A DNA stretch of 9,676 bases from Thermoplasmata archaeon (GTDB lineage Archaea; Thermoplasmatota; Thermoplasmata; Thermoplasmatales; Thermoplasmataceae): positions 1 through 9,676 of the forward strand of contig JAJZZW010000066.1 of the NCBI GenBank assembly GCA_021797385.1. Reading direction: 5' to 3'. A model generated the notes under the pieces. The model saw only the letters and a program-made list of their open reading frames with translations, was not told where the DNA came from and ran no database searches. How positions within the stretch are numbered: the first letter of the stretch is position 1; every line of letters begins with the position of its first letter. Positions 4,859 through 9,676 of the stretch are shown here, one piece after another. The position numbers were made by a program, and so were the translations under genes.

Positions 4859-5434
4859 ATGATAGACCCGGATGATACTGTGGTGGTGATGATTAATTGC
4901 AATACGGAGTTTTTCAGGCACACGTTCAGCAAAATGGAATTTCTAATGGGCATGGATTATATGAATTCATTCATTTCCAGCTACAATGTTCCGGTTATAT
5001 TTACCAGAAGAGAGCTATCCTATGATATCCGGAATCCAGATTTAAAGAAGATGAAGGATTTCAAAGAAAAGAACAGGAAAAAGAATATGCCCACGGAATC
5101 TGATTATGATGAGAACTTCATAAAGGAATTTAATAGAAAAATAATCATTAAAGATGAAATAAAAGTTCAAAAGGAGGATATCTTTTATCATAGCAATATT
5201 GAAAGTATACTGGAAAGTACAGGAAAAAAAACAATATTATTCGGTGGATTTTTTACAGATACAGATGTATTCATTAGCTCAATAGGTGCCAGCATGCTGG
5301 AGTACAGGAGCATAGTGGTATCGGATATATCTTCCACCTATTCCGAGCGATTATATTTTCAATCCCTGGAAATGATAAGCCAGTTCATAGATGTTATAGA
5401 CACAAGGGACCTCGGGGTGGATTTTCCCCTATAA
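4859..5434 (+). CDS. Isochorismatase-fold protein lacking the catalytic Asp and Cys
   Basis: The 191-residue length and order of segments fit the cysteine hydrolase (isochorismatase/nicotinamidase-like) superfamily. There is an opening beta strand VVVMINCNTEFF at residues 8-19, VPVIFTRRE at 44-52 (usually ending in a conserved Arg region), K105 before FYHSNIESIL, and GGFFTDTDVFISS at 129-141, followed by IVVSDISSTYS. Active members have an Asp in the first strand, a Lys, and a nucleophilic Cys in the segment matching GGFFTDTDV. Here the Asp position is N13 and the Cys position is D136; only the Lys (K105) seems kept. The only cysteine, C14, is not at the nucleophile site. It is therefore probably a non-catalytic or repurposed member. 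The central region (residues 60-105) is rich in Lys and Asp/Glu. The adenylate-forming partner typical of isochorismatases is absent; a fused ADP-forming acyl-CoA synthetase follows after 43 bp with its own promoter. Confidence 0.7.
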   Translation: MIDPDDTVVVMINCNTEFFRHTFSKMEFLMGMDYMNSFISSYNVPVIFTRRELSYDIRNPDLKKMKDFKEKNRKKNMPTESDYDENFIKEFNRKIIIKDEIKVQKEDIFYHSNIESILESTGKKTILFGGFFTDTDVFISSIGASMLEYRSIVVSDISSTYSERLYFQSLEMISQFIDVIDTRDLGVDFPL

Positions 5435-5449
5435 TTCTAATAAGGAAAC

Positions 5450-5456
5450 TATTTAA
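5450..5456 (+). promoter_or_regulatory. TATA box of the acyl-CoA synthetase gene
   Basis: TATTTAA is centred about 25 nt before the ATG at 5478, predicting a leaderless mRNA, separate from or in addition to read-through from the upstream gene. Confidence 0.5.
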
Positions 5457-5477
5457 CCCTATGATAAATAATAGTTT

Positions 5478-7451
5478 ATGCTGGAACAGTTATTTAAACC
5501 TAAAAGTATAGCGATTGTTGGCGCATCATCAGACAGCCTCAAGGTTGGCAATATCATTTTAAGGAATATAGCATCATCTTTCTCGGGAAAAATTTATCCT
5601 GTTAATAATAAAAGTGCGGAAATATCCGGGTATACTGCTTATAAAAATTTGAGAGATATCAAGGGCCAGGTTGACCTTGTTGTAATTGTTGTTCCCAGAG
5701 ATGCGGTTCCCGGAGTAATGGAAGATGCAGCAGCGGTAAAAGCGGGTGCTGCAATAATTATAACATCCGGTTTCAGGGAAACTGACGAGCACGGGGCAGA
5801 ACTTGAGGATAAGATAATGGCGACTGCCAGGGAAAATAATATACGTGTACTGGGGCCAAATACCATTGGTTTAATAACACCGGATGTGAATGCAACCTTT
5901 GCCTTTGCTGATGTAAAAAGGGGAAAGGCTGCAATTGTGGCACAGAGCGGGGGACTCGGTGTATACATGCTTAACTGGGCCCAGGAGTCCAATGTCGGGA
6001 TAAGTTACTTCATTAGCCTTGGAAACCAGGCGGATGTGGACGAAACCGATGCCCTGCAATTCCTTTCCTCTGATGTTGAAACACGGGCAGTATTTTCATA
6101 TCTTGAGGGTGTTTCATCCGGGGATAAATTCTTATCGATTATACCGGATGTTACGAAAAGAAAGCCGGTAATATTTTTAAAGGGCGGAATCGGGAAAACC
6201 GGTGCAGCTGCTGTTAAAACCCATACTGCCAGCGTTGCCGGATCTATAGATATTTTCCGGGCTGCTGTGAGAACAGTCGGTGGCATATTTGTGGATAATA
6301 TAGAGGATATGCTCAATCTAGCAAAGATAGTGCTCTCAGCAGAGGCTGTCACAGGGGACATACTTATTATCACGAATTCCGGGGGCCACGGCGTGCTTGT
6401 AACGGATGCAATAGATAAAGAAGGCCTGAAGGAGATAGAGCTCCCGGACAGGATAAAACAGGAACTGTTGAGTGTAATACCGGCACAGAGCACACCCAGA
6501 AACCCGATAGACCTTTCCGGGGATGCGGACTATACCAGATATAACAATGCTCTGGGAATAGTAAAAGACCTGGACTGTACCAAAATTGTTATTGTGCAGT
6601 CACTGCCCATGGTTACCTGTTCTGATGTGGCAAAGGCGGTGGTCAATTACCGTGGAAAGGGAGTAATAGGAATTGCCATGGGTTTAGACCAGAATGCGGC
6701 GGCGAAACTTCTTGACTCTGTCTCAATACCCTCATTCATATTCCCGGAAGATGCCATCAAATCAATAAAATACATGGTAGATAAGCCGGAACCCGTGAAA
6801 AAGATCAGAACACCTGCCCCCATCAAAAAGGCCGCCGAACTTGTTACTGGAAAAACTTATCTGAAGGATTTCGAGGCTATGGAGCTTATGGAAATATACG
6901 GCATAGGAACACCACTGTATGCCATGGCGGAAAACGTGGACGAGGCCCAGGCAAAATCAGATACTGTTGGATATCCATTCGTCATGAAAATTTCACCTGA
7001 TACCCCTGTACACAAAACGGATGTGAAAGGTGTCATTATGAACGTGGAAAAGGATATGGTTTCACAGGCATTTACAGAACTCAACTATAAAAGGGTAATA
7101 ATGCAGCAGCAGGTTTCAGGAGCGGAAATATTCATAGGTGGAATAAACGATCCTGTATTCGGTCCTGCCATTGTGGTGGGAATAGGGGGCGTTTACATGG
7201 AGGTCATAAAAAGCCTGAGCTATGGCATATGCCCTGTATCCGAGGACGAGGCATACAGGATGATAAAGGAAAGCAAGATTCTTGACATGCTCAGGGCAAG
7301 GAACAGCAATTACGATGTAAATGCAACGGTAAGTGCTATTTCAAAGATATCAAACATGTTTATAGATTTGAATATTAAAGAAATGGATATCAATCCATTA
7401 ATAGTAAATGAGAAAGGAGCCTTTGCGGTGGATGTGAGAATCGTTCTATGA
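5478..7451 (+). CDS. Acetyl/acyl-CoA synthetase (ADP-forming), fused alpha-beta
   Basis: The enzyme converts an acyl-CoA, ADP and phosphate to the free acid, ATP and CoA. In archaea this is the main way to make ATP from acetyl-CoA at substrate level, and related enzymes run in reverse as acid-CoA ligases. The 657 residues hold a CoA-binding domain (IAIVGAS at 11-17), a CoA-ligase domain with GPNTIG in the first quarter, KTHTASVAGS with H249, and a C-terminal ATP-grasp beta part from about residue 460. H249 corresponds to the alpha-subunit phosphohistidine of characterised enzymes. H512, in TPVHKTDVKG, corresponds to the second, beta-subunit histidine of the phosphate relay. Near the end, DPVFGPAIVVGIGG and KEMDINPLIVN match the ATP-grasp signature, and the last residues VDVRIVL are a common family ending. 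The acyl substrate cannot be told from the sequence. The stop codon is one base from the convergent UbiA stop, leaving no room for a separate terminator. Confidence 0.93.
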   Translation: MLEQLFKPKSIAIVGASSDSLKVGNIILRNIASSFSGKIYPVNNKSAEISGYTAYKNLRDIKGQVDLVVIVVPRDAVPGVMEDAAAVKAGAAIIITSGFRETDEHGAELEDKIMATARENNIRVLGPNTIGLITPDVNATFAFADVKRGKAAIVAQSGGLGVYMLNWAQESNVGISYFISLGNQADVDETDALQFLSSDVETRAVFSYLEGVSSGDKFLSIIPDVTKRKPVIFLKGGIGKTGAAAVKTHTASVAGSIDIFRAAVRTVGGIFVDNIEDMLNLAKIVLSAEAVTGDILIITNSGGHGVLVTDAIDKEGLKEIELPDRIKQELLSVIPAQSTPRNPIDLSGDADYTRYNNALGIVKDLDCTKIVIVQSLPMVTCSDVAKAVVNYRGKGVIGIAMGLDQNAAAKLLDSVSIPSFIFPEDAIKSIKYMVDKPEPVKKIRTPAPIKKAAELVTGKTYLKDFEAMELMEIYGIGTPLYAMAENVDEAQAKSDTVGYPFVMKISPDTPVHKTDVKGVIMNVEKDMVSQAFTELNYKRVIMQQQVSGAEIFIGGINDPVFGPAIVVGIGGVYMEVIKSLSYGICPVSEDEAYRMIKESKILDMLRARNSNYDVNATVSAISKISNMFIDLNIKEMDINPLIVNEKGAFAVDVRIVL

Positions 7452-7452
7452 T

Positions 7453-8298
7453 TCACCGGTAGAATGATATTATCATCCCGATCAGGAATATAATGCCTAT
7501 AAATGAATTGGCATTGAAGAATGACATCCTGATCGTTTTTATATTGGATGGATTTACAATAACATGTTCATAAAGTATTAATCCTATAATTGGAACCAGA
7601 AGAAAATCGTAATAGATGTTTTTGACCAGGAAGGCTATGAAAATGAACAATAGTATTGTAAATATATGGAAAATATAGGATATGGCCATACCTTTTCTGA
7701 GGCCGAATCTTACATTCAGAGTTTTCAGGTTGTTTTCCCTGTCATAGTCCATATCCGGTATGGTGTATATGATATCAAATCCGGCTATCCAGAAAGTAGA
7801 AATAAGAATGGTAATATAAATTATCAGGGGCGGGAAAACCGGTGTTATGGCAAGGAATCCACCGAGAACTCCCAGCCCGATGGTAAATCCCATGAAAAGG
7901 TGTCTCCAAGGAGTTATTCTCTTCAGTAACGGATCTACCAGGAAAAACAGTATAACAATGGGAGAGAGATAAAAAACAGTATAATTCAGGAAAAATGTAG
8001 AAATTTCAAATATTGCTATGAGAACGGCGGTAAAAATGTATGCAGTTCGAAGTTTCATGGTGCCCTTTACCAGAGACCATTCCTTCTTTCTGGGATTAAT
8101 TTTATCATATCGCAGGCCGAGTATTCTGTTTATGGACATACCTGCTCCCCTGGCGCTCGTAGCAGTTACAAGTATTATTATGTATTTCAAAATATGATAT
8201 GATCCGCCGGATGCTATTATCGCCCCTGCGTAGATAAACGGGAGATCAAATACCGTATGTTCAAGTTTTATGAAATCAACAAATTCCCTTGCCTTCAT
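7453..8298 (-). CDS. Second UbiA-family prenyltransferase, first Asp motif degenerate
   Basis: This integral membrane protein of 281 residues has about eight or nine hydrophobic segments. The second Asp motif is intact: GFDIIYTIPDMDYD at residues 173-186, with D175, D182 and D186, followed by RENNL as in the UbiA gene at 878-1774. The first motif is NRILGLRYDKINPRKKEW at 57-74. N57 and D65 are kept, but the Asp expected at position 61 is Gly and the Arg expected at 74 is Trp, compared with the usual NRxxDRxxDxxNPRTxxR pattern. Altered Mg-diphosphate binding or a different acceptor is possible. The start at ATG 8298 puts the protein right at the usual UbiA N-terminus and lies 28 nt from a TATA element. 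The gene follows the GPN-loop GTPase on the same strand after 43 bp. Its substrate is unknown. Confidence 0.85.
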   Translation of the reverse strand: MKAREFVDFIKLEHTVFDLPFIYAGAIIASGGSYHILKYIIILVTATSARGAGMSINRILGLRYDKINPRKKEWSLVKGTMKLRTAYIFTAVLIAIFEISTFFLNYTVFYLSPIVILFFLVDPLLKRITPWRHLFMGFTIGLGVLGGFLAITPVFPPLIIYITILISTFWIAGFDIIYTIPDMDYDRENNLKTLNVRFGLRKGMAISYIFHIFTILLFIFIAFLVKNIYYDFLLVPIIGLILYEHVIVNPSNIKTIRMSFFNANSFIGIIFLIGMIISFYR

Positions 8299-8322
8299 GT
8301 CCTGACTCCCATGGCAAAATGG

Positions 8323-8330
8323 TTAATTAA
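8323..8330 (-). promoter_or_regulatory. TATA-like element for the second UbiA gene
   Basis: TTAATTAA lies about 28 nt before the ATG at 8298, in the 43-bp gap after the GTPase gene. GGGAGTCAGGA just before the ATG could also act as a Shine-Dalgarno site on a read-through transcript from the GTPase gene. Confidence 0.4.
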
Positions 8331-8341
8331 GAATACGATAA

Positions 8342-9121
8342 TCAATCATCTTTATACATGGTGTCTGTATCCTCTCCACCCTGGAAGAAATCAGACATAT
8401 CTGTATATACATCCTCAAAGCCGAATGCATCCTTGGATGATACCGGAAGTATCTTGTTCAGTATATCGGAATCCTTGAGTGCATTTATTATATTCAGGAA
8501 GTAATCCTTCACTGTTTCTGTATTCTCATTTCTGAGTTCATCATAGAGAAGGTCAGGATTGTCCTCCCAGTCCGATATTTCTTTGACTTTGTCCTCACCG
8601 ATGAGGTCAATTTTATTGAGTATGAACAACATAGGCACGTAAAACCTGGAATATACGGAGCCGAAAAGCATTTTTTCGGAAACATAACCCGAGGGTGTCT
8701 GTGAAATCACCGAATCTGCAATGAATGCTATCATGGCCTTTTTATCCGCAAGTGATTTGACCAGAAGCGGGCTTCCCGGCCTGAAGCTGAAAAGTTCAAT
8801 CTGACCCGGAGTATCGAATATAACATAATAATCATCATAAAGATCAAGTTTTGATTTTATTTTTTCTATATTGTCAAGAAGCAGGTCCGCTGCAACGATC
8901 TGTGCACCATTTGGGCCCAAGGAATATGTGGACATAACCTCATTCAGTGAAATAAACTCCCTTATATCAATATCCGGTTCATACGGGAGATATTCTGCCC
9001 CCGGATCCAGATTAACAATAATTGCGTCATACTCATTCTGTATGAGCCAGTCCTTGAATGCACCACAGAATGTTGATTTGCCCGTACCTGCAGGGCCTGT
9101 TACAAATAATGATCCTATCAT
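8342..9121 (-). CDS. GPN-loop GTPase
   Basis: This is a cytoplasmic homodimeric GTPase of the Gpn1-3/PAB0955 family. Numbering from ATG 9121 (259 residues), the P-loop GPAGTGKST is at 9-17, NLDPGAE at 37-43, the defining GPN insert LGPNG at 68-72, DTPGQIE at 103-109, the base-recognition motif NKID at 169-172 and PVSSKDAFG near residue 225. In eukaryotes the family is needed for RNA polymerase assembly and import; the archaeal role is unclear. A TTG at 9130 would add three residues, but I chose ATG 9121. It puts the P-loop at its usual place and lies 24 nt from a TATA box. The C-terminal tail is acidic (GGEDTDTMYKDD). The gene lies between polymerase D and a UbiA gene, all on the minus strand. 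Confidence 0.93.
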   Translation of the reverse strand: MIGSLFVTGPAGTGKSTFCGAFKDWLIQNEYDAIIVNLDPGAEYLPYEPDIDIREFISLNEVMSTYSLGPNGAQIVAADLLLDNIEKIKSKLDLYDDYYVIFDTPGQIELFSFRPGSPLLVKSLADKKAMIAFIADSVISQTPSGYVSEKMLFGSVYSRFYVPMLFILNKIDLIGEDKVKEISDWEDNPDLLYDELRNENTETVKDYFLNIINALKDSDILNKILPVSSKDAFGFEDVYTDMSDFFQGGEDTDTMYKDD

Positions 9122-9140
9122 GGTTCTCAATTGCTTGAGT

Positions 9141-9149
9141 TTATTTAAA
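9141..9149 (-). promoter_or_regulatory. TATA box of the GPN GTPase gene inside the polymerase stop region
   Basis: TTTAAATAA on the minus strand is both a good TATA box, centred 24 nt before the ATG at 9121, and the Phe, Lys and stop codons that end the polymerase gene. Confidence 0.5.
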
Positions 9150-9676
9150 TGATTCCAGTGTAGTTTCTTCTATCCTGGCAGGCTCGGAAACATCAAATGT
9201 ATTTTCAATGGAATCTATTAAACGCCTTATCTGGTACTGCAAATAAACAGGAAGCTTATATTCATCCATGACCTTCTCGGTTTCCTTGAGGTATTTTACT
9301 ATACTCCCATAATGTATGGTCAGTATGATATTATCAGACCCACATTTCAGGCATTTTCCTGAAAGTGGAATGCGCCTGAACTTTGTGTTGCATTTTGTGC
9401 AGCGGAATTCCTGTGTAAAAAAGCTCCTCATGTTTCCGAACATATCCGGAAGAAAATGTGATGAAATTACCCTTGCCGCAACATCATTCTCATCAACCGA
9501 TAGAAGTTTGGTGGCAAGACCCAGCTGTTTTTCAATCTTTTCCTCCATAGATCCTATGCTCTTATATGCGGACATGAGTACACCGCCATTGAGATCCAGT
9601 GTATCAAATGAAAATCCAGATCCCGTGTATATTCCCTGGCTCTCAATTTTTGTCTTCATTGTAAGCATCATTTTTT
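9141..9676 (-). CDS. polC: DNA polymerase D large subunit (DP2), C-terminal part, cut by the window edge
   Basis: This is the catalytic large subunit of the archaeal replicative D-family polymerase, acting with small subunit DP1 and PCNA. Only the last 177 residues are visible; the frame runs off the right edge, and the ATG codons near 9671 are internal. The visible part starts with LTMKTKIESQ, which fits the LTTxIDPxE-like region after the catalytic core. A zinc-binding module follows, with CTKCNTKF and CLKCGSDN about 20 residues apart, then a helical tail with YLQYQIRRLIDSIENTF. The chain ends in ETTLESFK, which resembles a PCNA-interaction box with the first and last residues changed. Catalytic Asp residues lie upstream of the window. 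No intein is visible in this part. Confidence 0.9.
   Translation of the reverse strand, partial: KMMLTMKTKIESQGIYTGSGFSFDTLDLNGGVLMSAYKSIGSMEEKIEKQLGLATKLLSVDENDVAARVISSHFLPDMFGNMRSFFTQEFRCTKCNTKFRRIPLSGKCLKCGSDNIILTIHYGSIVKYLKETEKVMDEYKLPVYLQYQIRRLIDSIENTFDVSEPARIEETTLESFK

Noticed and set aside
4649..4921. 90-codon minus-strand reading frame across the tRNA
   Set aside because: It runs through the tRNA-Leu gene and the divergent promoter, so it cannot be a protein gene.
6005..6493. 162-codon minus-strand reading frame inside the acyl-CoA synthetase gene
   Set aside because: It is antisense to a conserved enzyme domain and shows only the serine/isoleucine-rich composition of a shadow frame.
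9122..9130. TTG start at 9130 for the GPN GTPase
   Set aside because: ATG 9121 is a better codon, is about 24 nt from a TATA box and gives the usual short lead before the P-loop.

Overview
The window looks like chromosomal DNA from a Thermoplasmatales-type archaeon (Ferroplasma/Acidiplasma/Thermoplasma-like). The evidence is the 3' end of a D-family DNA polymerase large subunit, a GPN-loop GTPase, a fused ADP-forming acyl-CoA synthetase, a regulator with a bacterio-opsin-activator-type HTH_10 domain, moderate AT-richness, heavy use of ATA, AGA and AGG codons, and TATA boxes about 25 nt upstream of many start codons (leaderless transcripts). The assignment rests on remembered family features, not on a database comparison. 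There are no insertion sequences, CRISPR arrays, phage genes or integrases; this is a compact housekeeping and accessory-metabolism region.

Left part (1-4233). The last 41 codons of a + strand gene (possibly PhoU-like) converge on and overlap a minus-strand run of five genes. In transcription order the run is a UbiE-like SAM methyltransferase, an HTH_10 regulator, a short FAD oxidoreductase, a UbiA-family prenyltransferase and ribose-5-phosphate isomerase (rpiA). Regulator and oxidoreductase are 2 nt apart and certainly co-transcribed; the others have their own TATA-like elements. A quinone-type prenyltransferase, methyltransferase and FAD oxidoreductase together suggest menaquinone/thermoplasmaquinone synthesis or redox chemistry, with the regulator controlling it. 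That is inference.

Middle (4234-5477). This stretch has a 10-bp palindrome, a very small CxxC protein preceded by a 14-codon reading frame whose TGA overlaps its GTG start, and a tRNA-Leu(UAG) gene. A divergent promoter then leads to a + strand isochorismatase-fold protein whose catalytic Asp and Cys positions are changed, so it is probably a pseudoenzyme.

Right part (5478-9676). A fused alpha-beta ADP-forming acyl-CoA synthetase on the + strand meets a second UbiA-family gene tail to tail with one base between the stop codons. Upstream of that UbiA gene, on the minus strand, lie a GPN-loop GTPase and the 3' end of the DNA polymerase D large subunit. The TATA box of the GTPase gene appears to be made of the last two codons and stop codon of the polymerase gene.

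No wholly new multi-gene system is evident. The best leads are the catalytically degenerate isochorismatase-fold protein, the coupled or frameshifted micro-gene, the second UbiA with a broken first Asp motif, the short oxidoreductase with an abnormal pyridine-nucleotide site, and tandem repeats at the regulator's predicted transcription start.
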